The notes beneath the pieces were generated by a model, which searched no databases, was not told the DNA's origin, and saw nothing but the letters and a program-made list of their open reading frames with translations. A DNA stretch of 64,000 nucleotides, taken from positions 1-64,000 of the forward strand of contig JADKHH010000010.1 of assembly GCA_016721905.1 (NCBI GenBank). The letters are read 5' to 3'. This DNA comes from Candidatus Opimibacter skivensis. GTDB lineage: Bacteria > Bacteroidota > Bacteroidia > Chitinophagales > Saprospiraceae. Positions within the stretch are counted from its first letter, which is position 1, and every line of letters begins with the position of its first letter. Shown here in pieces: positions 27,083 through 36,496 of the stretch. The position numbers were made by a program, and so were the translations under genes.

Positions 27083-28318
27083 TTGCCCTATGCTCTCTGC
27101 CTTATGCTTGTACTTGAAAGCAAATTGAAACACAATGCCCAGCACCAGCGCGTAGGCTGCAAACGTAAACCAGATATTCGTCCAGTCCTTGATACCATCT
27201 ATCGTAAAGTAGTCAACGACCCATCCACTCAACCAGCCGCCAAAGAAGGCACCAAGACCATTGGTCATCAGCATAAACAGACCTTGTGCACTCGCCCTGA
27301 TCTTGATGTCAGCTTCCTTTTCGACATACAATGATCCTGAGATATTGAAGAAATCAAAGGCCATACCGTATATGATCATAGACAAGACCAGGAATATCAA
27401 TCCACTACCCGGATCCCCGATGCCAAAAAGCGCAAAACGGAAGAACCAGGCTATGATACTCAGCAACATCACGCGCTTGATACCAAACCGTCGGAGGAAG
27501 AACGGGATGCTCAGGATAAATAAAGTCTCTGATATCTGTGAAATGGAAATCAGGATATTGGGATGCTCGACTGCAAAGGTGCCCTTGAATGCATCATTGG
27601 ACCCAAAATCATCGAGGAAAGGCTTTCCAAATGCATTGGTGATTTGTAATGCCGCGCCGAGCAACATCGAAAAAACAAAAAAGATGGCCATTTGCTTTTT
27701 ACGAAACAAGACCAAGGCATCCAGTCCAAGAGTGGTCAACCAGGAGGCCGTTTTACTCACCCCTGCCGGTTTGCAGGCTGGCATGGTAAAACAATACAAA
27801 CTGAGCACTATGGATGCAGCCCCACTCACCAGGAACTGTATAGGGGTTTGTGTCCAGTTGAACAAGTCCACAAGCCACATGGCGCAGATAAATCCGACCG
27901 TGCCCCACACCCGGATTGGTGGAAAATCTTTTACAATGTTAAAGCCCTTATTCTCCAGGACGATATAGGAAACCGTGTTATTCAAGGCAATCGTAGGCAT
28001 AAACACAAGTGCATTAAAGAACATCACCCAGTACATCATACCAGGGTCTTGAACCCTGGAAGCCCAGAATAACAAAAAGGCACCTATAAGGTGACATGCC
28101 CCTAATACTCTTTCAGCATTTACCCACCGGTCAGCAACGATTCCGAGCAGTGCAGGCATGAACAGGGAGGCTATCCCCATCGTCCCATAGGTAGCCCCGA
28201 TCTGAGTCCCTGAAGCATTCAGTACGCTAAACATATAACCACCCAGCGATATAAGCCAGGAGCCCCAGATAAAAAACTCAAGGAAGTTCATGACAATGAG
28301 CCGATGCCTGATATTCAC
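27062..28318 (-). CDS. nucleoside:H+ symporter family transporter (MFS)
   Basis: 418 residues with about twelve hydrophobic segments. 'MNFLEFFIWGSWLISLGGYM' at the N-terminus is typical of the NupG-type nucleoside permeases of Bacteroidota. It should import nucleosides with protons; the adjacent uridine kinase traps them by phosphorylation. The last residues come from a heptamer array. The long plus-strand frame at 27261-27968 is its shadow. Confidence 0.87.
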   Translation of the reverse strand: MNIRHRLIVMNFLEFFIWGSWLISLGGYMFSVLNASGTQIGATYGTMGIASLFMPALLGIVADRWVNAERVLGACHLIGAFLLFWASRVQDPGMMYWVMFFNALVFMPTIALNNTVSYIVLENKGFNIVKDFPPIRVWGTVGFICAMWLVDLFNWTQTPIQFLVSGAASIVLSLYCFTMPACKPAGVSKTASWLTTLGLDALVLFRKKQMAIFFVFSMLLGAALQITNAFGKPFLDDFGSNDAFKGTFAVEHPNILISISQISETLFILSIPFFLRRFGIKRVMLLSIIAWFFRFALFGIGDPGSGLIFLVLSMIIYGMAFDFFNISGSLYVEKEADIKIRASAQGLFMLMTNGLGAFFGGWLSGWVVDYFTIDGIKDWTNIWFTFAAYALVLGIVFQFAFKYKHKAESIGQGIANNE

Positions 28319-28418
28319 ATTACGAGGATTTAGTGTAAATGAAGGAAATCTTTCAGGCAGGGAAGATAATAATTAATGTTTCGTTGCTACCAGAAGTCAG
28401 ACCTTTCAGGACCTTGGA

Positions 28419-29558
28419 TCAGAGATGACTGAGTGGAATCGACAACCTCTGGGTTTGGAATACCCTGGATTCACCGTTACTCTCATTGTATAGTAGCGCT
28501 GAAATCCTTACGTCAACAAGATATGCCTGCTGAAGATCAGGAGACAACCCATAGGCAGTTACCTGGTCAATGAATATTGTTGAATTATCGGGTTGAGCAC
28601 CAAAAGAACTACTCCAAAGCGTGCCATCTTCATCTCTATAGGTGACCTCAGCCCTATTGGCCAATACGGATGGAGAGCTATTTTTGATAGGTGTGCTGAG
28701 CAGCGTAATCGGAAAATAACATGCATCCACTGCCAAAAAATCCTGCACCCTGATCGTCTGTGAAAGTTGAGATCTGTTTCCCAAGGCGTCTGTCACCGTG
28801 ACCCCGGCATATATTTGCTCTACACTATCCTGTAAGGGTATCACGATGCTTGAGGAAGTAGATTCATTGAACCATTCAATCTGGAATGGTGCAGTACCCT
28901 CTGGTCTCACACTTAAACTAACATAGTTTGGTGTCTCTAGCTTTGCTTCAATGGAAATCAGGCAGGGCACAAGGGTGGTTGGATCAAAATGAATACATTG
29001 GGTATACTGACATCCGGTATACGCCAAGGATTGAAAACATACATCGATGTTTTCCTGATAACCGATCACACTTCCAAACTCGTGAAGAAAAGTAGTGGTC
29101 GATCCATTGAGATCCTCCCAATAACTATATCCACTCATAAACAACCCCGGGTGGGTCGTCAAGGAAATGTCGAAACTATCGACCTCAAGGTCAGATAAAA
29201 CAAATTCTTTCGGACCACTATTTATAGTATTTGAAAAAGCAACCGCCGGGTCAGCGGCTACCGGCACGGACTGGTAAAAACTGAATGTCCAGGATGGTGA
29301 ACATTCCTCAAGGCAACCATCAACACTCAACACAGATGTATACACCTCTAATGAATCACTTTGCACCACCCTAGGCAACGCTGTCCAGTTTTCCGTACCT
29401 GCTTCAATCACGATGGAATCTCCATCAATTGTACCCTTCAAACCGAAAACGCCATCATCGGAAAATCCTGCAGGGATATCCTGTGGATCCTTCACGCATG
29501 ATGTCATCACTATTGACAGAAGCAAAGCTCCTATGCTGACAAAAGTTCTAGCGTCCAT
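28419..29558 (-). CDS. lipoprotein of the sigma/anti-sigma operon
   Basis: 379 residues. The lipoprotein signal has Cys in LLLSIVMTSCVKD. The mature part is beta-rich with several cysteines (about eight, e.g. GCLEEC, TGCQYTQC) that could form disulfides, and Ig-like segments near 200-260. No known family. It overlaps the end of the anti-sigma gene by 11 bp, so it belongs to the same operon and could be a surface ligand, lid or cargo of the barrel. That function is inference. Confidence 0.65.
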   Translation of the reverse strand: MDARTFVSIGALLLSIVMTSCVKDPQDIPAGFSDDGVFGLKGTIDGDSIVIEAGTENWTALPRVVQSDSLEVYTSVLSVDGCLEECSPSWTFSFYQSVPVAADPAVAFSNTINSGPKEFVLSDLEVDSFDISLTTHPGLFMSGYSYWEDLNGSTTTFLHEFGSVIGYQENIDVCFQSLAYTGCQYTQCIHFDPTTLVPCLISIEAKLETPNYVSLSVRPEGTAPFQIEWFNESTSSSIVIPLQDSVEQIYAGVTVTDALGNRSQLSQTIRVQDFLAVDACYFPITLLSTPIKNSSPSVLANRAEVTYRDEDGTLWSSSFGAQPDNSTIFIDQVTAYGLSPDLQQAYLVDVRISALLYNESNGESRVFQTQRLSIPLSHL

Positions 29559-31044
29559 AGATGAGGTAGTTTAAGGTGATAAACGGATGCAGGGATGCGA
29601 ACGCACCATCCCAATAATAGCCTTCTGCAGCAAGTGCTGCATTCGTCTCTGTAATAGAGGAAAAATAAAAATCAGTCCCGGCAGTAGCGACAAGCCTCGG
29701 TGTGAGTTGATATCCATAGGATACATCGGCTGTCCAGTGCAGTTGACGCAGTCCATCTGTCTTCACCCAACTATAAGTGGATGATTCCGAAGTCCCGGCA
29801 ACAAATTGATCCTGTACCTGTGTCACAATGGTGCCTTGAGCACCATAAAGCCACTGTATGCCCCCATGTGCGCCAAAGAGATGGCGATGCAGGCGATACT
29901 GCATACCGATTCTGGAATACACAAAATGTAGTTTATCCGGCGTCAGGCTGTTGTCAATACTTCTGGTACCAAAGGAAGGTTGATTGATGGTAGATGTACG
30001 TTCAAAATCAAATCCACCAGACTGCAAAAGGTAACCGCCAGAGAATGAAAATTGAATCTTTGGACTTACCCTCAAACCAATTCCTGCTCCTCCACGGAAT
30101 TTCCAGCCAGATGTATACTCAGGTAATGATGGCAGCACCATTCCAACACCTGCTTCGCCAAAGAGGTAAAATAATTTTTTAAAAACAGTCTGCGGCATTA
30201 TCTTATTCATCCCCGTGTTGGAGGTATTATCCACTCCGGCAACTTCAAGTGGATCTATGAATGCTGTATACCGAGTCACCCTTTCCTGAGGAAAAAGCAA
30301 TGAACCAGCTTCATTTTCCAAAACAATTTCAGGTTCAGCTTCCAGATATGCATCCGGATCTTCTATGGTAACTGCTACTGCTTGTGAAACAATGGTGTAA
30401 GTATTAAGAATTTCACCTTCCACCTGATATGTAGTTGGAGTCTCCGGTGTGGTTACCTGTTCTTTCTCCTGTGTGCCTGATGCAATAGCTGATCCCGGGG
30501 CTGTTGCGGAAGTTGATTGGGGGTTGACGGTGGATAGGTTGATTGTTGATGAGTTGATGGTTGATGGGTTGATTGTTGATGGGTTGATTGTTGATGGGTT
30601 GACAGTTGATGGGTTGACGGTTGATTTATTGTTGACGGTTGATGAGTTGATAGTTGATGGGTTGATGGTTGATGGGTTGATAAGTTGATGGGTTTGTTGT
30701 TCTTTTATGGATGCAACTTCTTCTGCATTCTTTACAGAAGAATTTTGTGATGATTGTGCATTATCGATCGAGGGTGTTTGTTGGGCCTCGGTTAAAGGTG
30801 TTGCTTGCCGGATCGCATCCTTGTGGATAGGATTGGCTGGCTGCAGGCTTTCTTGTTCGGACACAAAGAAATAGCCGGCCAGGGAAGCAACAATGACAAG
30901 GCTACCTAACCACCAGAGTGGTAATATTCCCCTGCGTTTTTTGCCATTGAGGAGTTCAATCATCTCCTGGCGATGTGTATCATCCACCGGAAAATGTTGC
31001 TCTTCTAATTTCCTTTTCAGGATATCATCGAAGTTATCTTTCAT
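29548..31044 (-). CDS. dual membrane-spanning anti-sigma factor (Dma-like)
   Basis: 498 residues from the ATG at 31044, preferred over 31116 because it forms an ATGA overlap with the sigma gene. A short charged cytoplasmic segment (1-38) precedes a membrane helix (about 40-61, GILPLWWLGSLVIVASLAGY). A long low-complexity linker follows (about 65-250), including about eleven I/V-N-P/S-S-T repeats at 119-175. The end (291-498) is a beta-barrel domain with alternating aromatic strands, GGAGIGL, and a closing FITLNYLIYGR. This order matches Dma proteins described in Bacteroides, which link an outer-membrane barrel directly to a cytoplasmic ECF sigma factor. The signal sensed is unknown. Confidence 0.75.
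   Translation of the reverse strand: MKDNFDDILKRKLEEQHFPVDDTHRQEMIELLNGKKRRGILPLWWLGSLVIVASLAGYFFVSEQESLQPANPIHKDAIRQATPLTEAQQTPSIDNAQSSQNSSVKNAEEVASIKEQQTHQLINPSTINPSTINSSTVNNKSTVNPSTVNPSTINPSTINPSTINSSTINLSTVNPQSTSATAPGSAIASGTQEKEQVTTPETPTTYQVEGEILNTYTIVSQAVAVTIEDPDAYLEAEPEIVLENEAGSLLFPQERVTRYTAFIDPLEVAGVDNTSNTGMNKIMPQTVFKKLFYLFGEAGVGMVLPSLPEYTSGWKFRGGAGIGLRVSPKIQFSFSGGYLLQSGGFDFERTSTINQPSFGTRSIDNSLTPDKLHFVYSRIGMQYRLHRHLFGAHGGIQWLYGAQGTIVTQVQDQFVAGTSESSTYSWVKTDGLRQLHWTADVSYGYQLTPRLVATAGTDFYFSSITETNAALAAEGYYWDGAFASLHPFITLNYLIYGR
30521..30690. repeat. in-frame 15-bp repeats inside the anti-sigma gene
   Basis: On the plus strand, units such as GTTGATGGGTTGATT recur about eleven times, partly degenerate. 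They encode INPST/VNPST/INSST on the minus strand, in the periplasmic linker. The DNA also reads as alternating 7- and 8-bp GTTGATG words, like the intergenic heptamer arrays. Confidence 0.85.
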
Positions 31045-31604
31045 TTCAATGATGTTGTTTTTGACTCTTTCATCAATGCTTCTTTTATCTTTTTCCTGGC
31101 TTCGTGTACATGCCACTTAGAGGTTCCTTCCGAAATATTCAACATGTTGGCAATCTCTTTATGTCCGTAGCCATCGATGGCAAAAAGATTGAATACCTGC
31201 TTGTCCATAGGCGACAACCTGTTGATCACCGCGAGTAAATGATCGAGATCGGTTTCTTCTGCCAGGTGATTTACTTCTTCACTGGGCCAATCCATTTCCT
31301 GCGAAAGCTGGCCGTAATACACATGCTGCTGGTAGTGCTTCTGCTGTGACCTGAACTCGTCTATGATACTGCGGAGTGTGATTTTTGAAACCCAGGCTTT
31401 GAATGATCCCGTGTGATCAAACTGTCCGAGATGTTGCAGTACTTTTAAAAAACTCATATTGAGCCGTGACCCCGCTTCATGTTTATCCTTGCAATAGCGG
31501 ATGCAGATGGACATCATGTAACTGTAGCATTGATCATACAGCCGCAGCTGAGCCTTTCGGTCTCCCTGGATACACTGTGCGATCAATTGCTTTTCGATAT
31601 TCAT
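31041..31604 (-). CDS. ECF-type RNA polymerase sigma factor
   Basis: 187 residues. Region 2 (about 10-85) includes 'SFLKVLQHLGQFDHTGSFKAW'. Region 4 (about 125-180) is 'LSPMDKQVFNLFAIDGYGHK' then EIANMLNISEGT, a typical helix-turn-helix. Its stop overlaps the start of the membrane anti-sigma gene (ATGA), implying translational coupling. It likely directs transcription of its own operon and perhaps the adjacent adhesin gene 94 bp upstream on the same strand. Confidence 0.88.
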   Translation of the reverse strand: MNIEKQLIAQCIQGDRKAQLRLYDQCYSYMMSICIRYCKDKHEAGSRLNMSFLKVLQHLGQFDHTGSFKAWVSKITLRSIIDEFRSQQKHYQQHVYYGQLSQEMDWPSEEVNHLAEETDLDHLLAVINRLSPMDKQVFNLFAIDGYGHKEIANMLNISEGTSKWHVHEARKKIKEALMKESKTTSLK

Positions 31605-31697
31605 ACCAGACGTAGAAAAGGCCGCCGACGCATCATTCCCTCTAAATGACTTGCCGGCAGCCCTTTTCTCAATAAGAGATCTTTAGGATCCTACCCA

Positions 31698-34600
31698 TCA
31701 ATCTTGTTTTATAAACCTTCCGTAGAAGTGGCCCTGATCACCCTTGAGGTTGATATGATATAACCCCGGTGCGAGTGAACCAACACCTACTGTAATGACA
31801 CCATTTGTATTCCTGACGCTGCCTGCGTAGACAACTTTTCCTTGCATATCGATCATGTGGATATCATAATTTGTATTGACTCCTGGCAGAGGCATGTTGA
31901 TTTCCTCTTTTGCCGGGTTTGGATACAATTTGATTTCCTCCAGTTTCGGATCATTGACCGCGGTGGTACCTTGGTTAACGATCAGGGTAACTTGTAATTT
32001 CTCAGGATTTTCAGGAGTTAGGGTTACCCAGATATCAGGTGATGTAAGGCCCGGAATATCATAGCTGATTCGGTAAGTACCCCATGGAAGATCTGTAAAA
32101 CGGAAGCCTCCATCCTCATGCGACCATTCATAATTTAAAGGTTGCCCCTGCGCATCTTTAAGGATGATATCAATGTTGCCAATTCCTGCTCCTCTTGATT
32201 CAACGTTGCCTCCGGCAACCAGATGATTAGGATCAGTTACAAAACCACCGATCACACCGCCGCCTGTGAAATCAGTCGAGCGAATCAGATGTATATCTTT
32301 CGTCACTGGCAACCAGTTTGGCAATGGTATGACTACAGCATCATTCCAGGTTGCACTGATAAAGTGATAGGTGGGTATATAATCTTCAGCTTCCTGTGTT
32401 CCAGGTGCCATGATCGCCTTTACGATATACAGACCATCGGGTAATCCGTTGAAAGTATAGAATGCATTCTGAATCAACGCCGAGTCAACGAGCTCAAAGG
32501 CCTCTCCTGAATTGACATCGTAAGAATAAGCAAATACCTGTCCTTGTATGGAAGAAAGTGTATCCCCATAGACATATCCGTTAATGATATTCTGGCTTCC
32601 TTCCGGAATGACTGAATCGATCGTAATGCATTGTGTGCTCACGCAACCAAAAATGGTCGTCACATCAGCGCAATAAACACCAGGCTCTGTGATTTCAATC
32701 CAGGTAGTTGAATCTCCGGTAGACCAGCTTACAAAAGCAATAGGGTCAAAGGATTGGACCTCAATGGAAGGTACCGGAAAAGTACTATAGTTGAGGCTGA
32801 CATAACAACTATCTCCCTTGAAATTACAACCGCTAGAGACACAACCTAAAGAATCCGTAACCGTGACACATAAATCATGGATACCAAAATCTACAAACAC
32901 GGATTGTTCAGTGGCTCCATTTGACCACAAGTATGTAAATGGTGGAACGCCCCAGGCATTGGCAGTGTACTCAACACCTGATCCTGATGACGCATCAGAT
33001 GATATATAGACTCCACAGGAATCTACGTTCCAGAAGTAAACATCAATGCAGGTCGTTTTCACACATCCGCCAGCCATGGTGGTAACACAATAATTGCCTT
33101 CTTCCGAAACAGTGATGGTGGGCCCTGTCTCTCCGGTGCTCCATACGAATGTTGCATTCTGGCCAGGATCATTCCAGATAGTCGCGGTCAGTTCTGCGGT
33201 ACTGTTCGATGTATATGAGACGTTTATGAATGCTTCGCAAGGCAGGAAGGAAGTATCTACACAAGCCACGGATTCACATCCGAAAGAAGTCGTTACTGTG
33301 ACACAGGCAAATGCGGCAGGTCCGTCAATTAGGGTGATAGAATTCGTATCGCCGTTTGACCAGCTATACTCAATGGCTCCCCATCCCCATGCATAGGCTT
33401 CTGCATACCATTGGCCTGAGCTGTCAGGATAGGTAAACACCCAAGCTGAACACTCGTTACCCAGGCTTTCAAAATCAACATAGGTGCACGATTCAGTGAC
33501 ACAAAAAGAGTCGATGGTCACTGTCACGCAATACTCACCGGATTCTGTTACGGTCAACACAGAAGTTGTAGCACCATTAGACCATAAGTAGGTTGGTGTA
33601 ATCCCTCCCGGCATATTGAAAATAGGATCATTATAAACGGTGAGGACTGCTGTAGCGGTATCTACATACTGAAGATCAACCCATGCATAGCAGTAGTTGC
33701 TGCTGTCATAACATCCTGAAGAAACACAACCATCGGAATCTGTCATCGTCACACAATAGGTTTGTGTCGGATCCTGTGGATAGATAATATCAGTTGTCTC
33801 GCCGGTATTCCAAAGGAATGACCATGACTCAGCAGAACTGTAACCATAAGCCAGCAAGCCAAGGGTATTGGAATCGGATACAAACGCGTTGACTGTCACA
33901 TAACACGAATCCTGGCCCCAGCCGTATTCATAGCAGGATGAGGTAGAGCATCCACCGTTATCATACATCGTTACGCAATAGAGTCCGGGGGAATTGGGGT
34001 AGATCACTTGCGAAGAGTCTCCTGTATTCCACAGGTAATAGATCGGGGTTTGACCATATCCCTCTGCATACAAGCCTCCGCCTGGATTTTCATAAATGTA
34101 AACTTCACAGAAATTGAAGTCATCGACAATGATACAGGTGTAGTACCCGCAACCCGTAGCATCTGTGACTTCTACACAATAGGTACCGGGACCAATATTC
34201 TCTAAGGTAGATGTAGTAACTCCATTATCCCATAGGTAGGTGAATGGGGCAACTCCTTCAGCGATAGCCTGGAGATCATAGGTGGTGCTGTCTGGATTCA
34301 TCGTTGATACGATGTAAGCAAAACAGAAACCGGTAGAATCAAGGTTGACCACTATACAGTCTGTCTCGACACAACCGAAGGAAAATGTAGCCGTCACACA
34401 ATACTGCCCTGATACTTGTGGATAAATAGTTTGAGAGGAATCTCCTGTTGACCAGAAAAATTCAACTTGTTGGCCAGGTGGTACCCATGAAGTAAGTTGA
34501 ATTTGGTTATTAGGATTCCATTCCTGTAAAATAAACATCACACAAGAATCCTGGACGATCCCCTGGCAGTATGTAAAATCAGCTTCAAAAACTTCATTAC

Positions 34601-34922
34601 CGTTCAGGATCGTGAAATACTGGCTTTCGGTGGTGCCCCAGCAATCGACCATGCTTACTTCCAAAAATCCCAATAAACTTGGGTCCTGCGTGGCGACATC
34701 TACTGAATAAGTGCCGAAAGTATCCGTGTACGTGCTATAAAGAGCCGCTGACGAATCAGCAAAAAATACGGATACAATCAAATTCACGCCACTTTGTGGG
34801 TCGCCATTCTCATTGCTCACTGTGCCATGCACATTGACATTCTGTGCCATGACCCCGAGCCATGACATTGCGGTAAGGAGGGTAAGTAGTAAAAGTTTTC
34901 TGTTGAACATACGAATAGACAT
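31698..34922 (-). CDS. large surface adhesin with SprB-like repeats and T9SS tail
   Basis: 1074 residues. A signal peptide ends at MAQNVN (ATG at 34910 is an alternative start). A CarboxypepD_reg-like domain (about 28-115) is followed by about nine SprB-type repeats of the form 'W-NG-T-x-Y-CVTVTD-GC' (about 140-760), a second regulatory domain (about 775-960), and a type A T9SS sorting domain (LYPNPAKEEINM...). SprB repeats occur in gliding and surface adhesins of Bacteroidota. It stands just upstream of the ECF sigma gene, which may control it. Confidence 0.85.
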   Translation of the reverse strand: MSIRMFNRKLLLLTLLTAMSWLGVMAQNVNVHGTVSNENGDPQSGVNLIVSVFFADSSAALYSTYTDTFGTYSVDVATQDPSLLGFLEVSMVDCWGTTESQYFTILNGNEVFEADFTYCQGIVQDSCVMFILQEWNPNNQIQLTSWVPPGQQVEFFWSTGDSSQTIYPQVSGQYCVTATFSFGCVETDCIVVNLDSTGFCFAYIVSTMNPDSTTYDLQAIAEGVAPFTYLWDNGVTTSTLENIGPGTYCVEVTDATGCGYYTCIIVDDFNFCEVYIYENPGGGLYAEGYGQTPIYYLWNTGDSSQVIYPNSPGLYCVTMYDNGGCSTSSCYEYGWGQDSCYVTVNAFVSDSNTLGLLAYGYSSAESWSFLWNTGETTDIIYPQDPTQTYCVTMTDSDGCVSSGCYDSSNYCYAWVDLQYVDTATAVLTVYNDPIFNMPGGITPTYLWSNGATTSVLTVTESGEYCVTVTIDSFCVTESCTYVDFESLGNECSAWVFTYPDSSGQWYAEAYAWGWGAIEYSWSNGDTNSITLIDGPAAFACVTVTTSFGCESVACVDTSFLPCEAFINVSYTSNSTAELTATIWNDPGQNATFVWSTGETGPTITVSEEGNYCVTTMAGGCVKTTCIDVYFWNVDSCGVYISSDASSGSGVEYTANAWGVPPFTYLWSNGATEQSVFVDFGIHDLCVTVTDSLGCVSSGCNFKGDSCYVSLNYSTFPVPSIEVQSFDPIAFVSWSTGDSTTWIEITEPGVYCADVTTIFGCVSTQCITIDSVIPEGSQNIINGYVYGDTLSSIQGQVFAYSYDVNSGEAFELVDSALIQNAFYTFNGLPDGLYIVKAIMAPGTQEAEDYIPTYHFISATWNDAVVIPLPNWLPVTKDIHLIRSTDFTGGGVIGGFVTDPNHLVAGGNVESRGAGIGNIDIILKDAQGQPLNYEWSHEDGGFRFTDLPWGTYRISYDIPGLTSPDIWVTLTPENPEKLQVTLIVNQGTTAVNDPKLEEIKLYPNPAKEEINMPLPGVNTNYDIHMIDMQGKVVYAGSVRNTNGVITVGVGSLAPGLYHINLKGDQGHFYGRFIKQD

Positions 34923-35021
34923 TAAATTGGGTTTTAAATTAACCTGTTTCGAGTGATAATACGAGGCTATGAGGACGAAGGTTGGGGTTTGCCGGGATTT
35001 TTTTCACTTATTTTGTAAATA

Positions 35022-36302
35022 ATGGCAACAATTCCACTGGCCGAGCGCATGAGGCCCCGATCCATTGCTGAAATCCTTGGCCAGGAGCATCTGTTGAGTG
35101 AGGGCGCGGTCTTGCTGAAGGCCATCAGGTCCGGCAGGCTGCCATCCATGATCCTTTGGGGTCCTCCCGGAGTGGGTAAAACCACGCTTGCCAGGGTCAT
35201 TGCCGGTGAAATGGGGCGTTCGTTTATTCCTTTATCAGCTATCAACAGCGGTGTAAAGGATATCAGGGATGCCATTGACCAGGCCAAAAAGCAAAGATAT
35301 TTTGACCGTCCGGGCCCGATTTTGTTTATCGACGAGATCCACCGTTTCAGCAAATCCCAGCAAGACAGCCTGCTTGGTGCCGTGGAGGACGGAACCGTCA
35401 CCCTGATCGGCGCTACCACCGAAAATCCTTCTTTTGAAGTGATCAGCGCTCTACTCTCCCGCAGCCAGGTCTATGTCCTCAAGCCACTGGATGAGGAGAC
35501 GATGCGAAAACTCATCGCCAGGGCCATCAGCCAGGATGAGGAGTTGAAGAAGAAAAAGATCATCATCGAAGAAGACAATGCCCTACTCCAGATCACGGGC
35601 GGTGATGCCAGGAAACTTTTATCCGCGCTCGAAATCGTAACGAGCCAGGATGAAGAACCTATCATCATCAATGATGAACGTGTCAAGGAAGCGATTCAAC
35701 AAAACATCGCCTTTTATGACAAAGGTGGGGATCAACATTATGATATCATCTCAGCCTTTATCAAATCCATCAGAGGTTCTGATCCAAATGCAGCGATCTA
35801 TTGGCTCGCGAGGATGTTGCATGGAGGAGAGGATATAAAATTTATCGCTCGTCGCTTGGTCATTCTGGCTGCTGAAGATATCGGGCTTGCTAATCCAAAT
35901 GCCATCTTACTTGCCCAATCTTGTGCTGACGCAATACAGTTTGTTGGCATGCCTGAAGCAAGAATTATTCTGGCAGAAGCCGTCATCTACCTGGCGACCA
36001 GCGCTAAGTCCAATTCCGCGTATGAAGCTATCAGTGCCGCCCTGCAAAAAGTCAATGAATCAGGCCCCCTACCCGTTCCACTTGCTTTACGCAATACGCC
36101 GACACAATTCATGAAAAACCTTGGCTATGGAGCAGGCTATCAATACAGCCATGCCTATGATGGCAATTTTGCCCGCCAGGAATTTATGCCCGATGAAGTG
36201 GCCGGCACACCCTTTTATCATCCTGGAAATAATAAGCATGAAAAAGACATCGAAGCGAAAATGAAATACTGGTGGGGAGAGAAGTACGAAAGTGAAGAGT
36301 GA
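35022..36302 (+). CDS. rarA: replication-associated recombination protein RarA
   Basis: 426 residues. An N-terminal 'PLAERMRPRSIAEILGQEHL' precedes Walker A GPPGVGKTT, Walker B LFIDEIHRF and sensor GATTENPSFEV. The C-terminal tetramerisation/MgsA domain includes 'GSDPNAAIYWLARMLHGGED'. It is an AAA+ ATPase of the clamp-loader clade acting at stalled replication forks. It is divergent from the adhesin. TTATTTTG lies 10 nt before the ATG and may be a near-consensus -7 box for a very short leader. The last residues (ESEE) and stop are encoded by heptamer repeats. Confidence 0.92.
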   Translation: MATIPLAERMRPRSIAEILGQEHLLSEGAVLLKAIRSGRLPSMILWGPPGVGKTTLARVIAGEMGRSFIPLSAINSGVKDIRDAIDQAKKQRYFDRPGPILFIDEIHRFSKSQQDSLLGAVEDGTVTLIGATTENPSFEVISALLSRSQVYVLKPLDEETMRKLIARAISQDEELKKKKIIIEEDNALLQITGGDARKLLSALEIVTSQDEEPIIINDERVKEAIQQNIAFYDKGGDQHYDIISAFIKSIRGSDPNAAIYWLARMLHGGEDIKFIARRLVILAAEDIGLANPNAILLAQSCADAIQFVGMPEARIILAEAVIYLATSAKSNSAYEAISAALQKVNESGPLPVPLALRNTPTQFMKNLGYGAGYQYSHAYDGNFARQEFMPDEVAGTPFYHPGNNKHEKDIEAKMKYWWGEKYESEE

Positions 36303-36496
36303 AGAGTGAAGAGTGAAAAGTGAACAGTTAGAAGTTAGCAGTTAGAAGTTTTATATTCGCTGTTTACAAACTCACGACTCACGACTCACGACTCACGACT
36401 CACGACTCACGACTCACGACTCACGACTCACGACTCACGACTCACGACTCACGACTCACAACTCACATCTCACAACTCACATCTCACAACTCACAG
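36292..36496. repeat. heptamer arrays joining rarA to the aspartokinase gene
   Basis: AGTGAAG units encode the rarA stop and continue to about 36330, then GTTAGAA-type units. From 36371 to 36496 there are 18 consecutive 7-bp units: twelve identical CTCACGA, then CTCACAA/CTCACAT alternating, and a last CTCACAG directly before the ATG at 36497. No promoter or other sequence separates the array from the start codon. Confidence 0.95.

Noticed and set aside
27261..27968. 235-residue plus-strand frame
   Set aside because: It lies entirely antisense to the well-supported nucleoside transporter and has no recognisable motif.
30449..30688. 79-residue plus-strand frame of VDGLIVDG repeats
   Set aside because: It is the antisense reading of the INPST repeat in the anti-sigma gene; repetition explains the open frame.
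34967..35419. 150-residue minus-strand frame
   Set aside because: Antisense to the conserved N-terminus of RarA.
36371..36496. Possible CRISPR array
   Set aside because: Units are contiguous 7-bp repeats with no spacers, and no cas genes are nearby.
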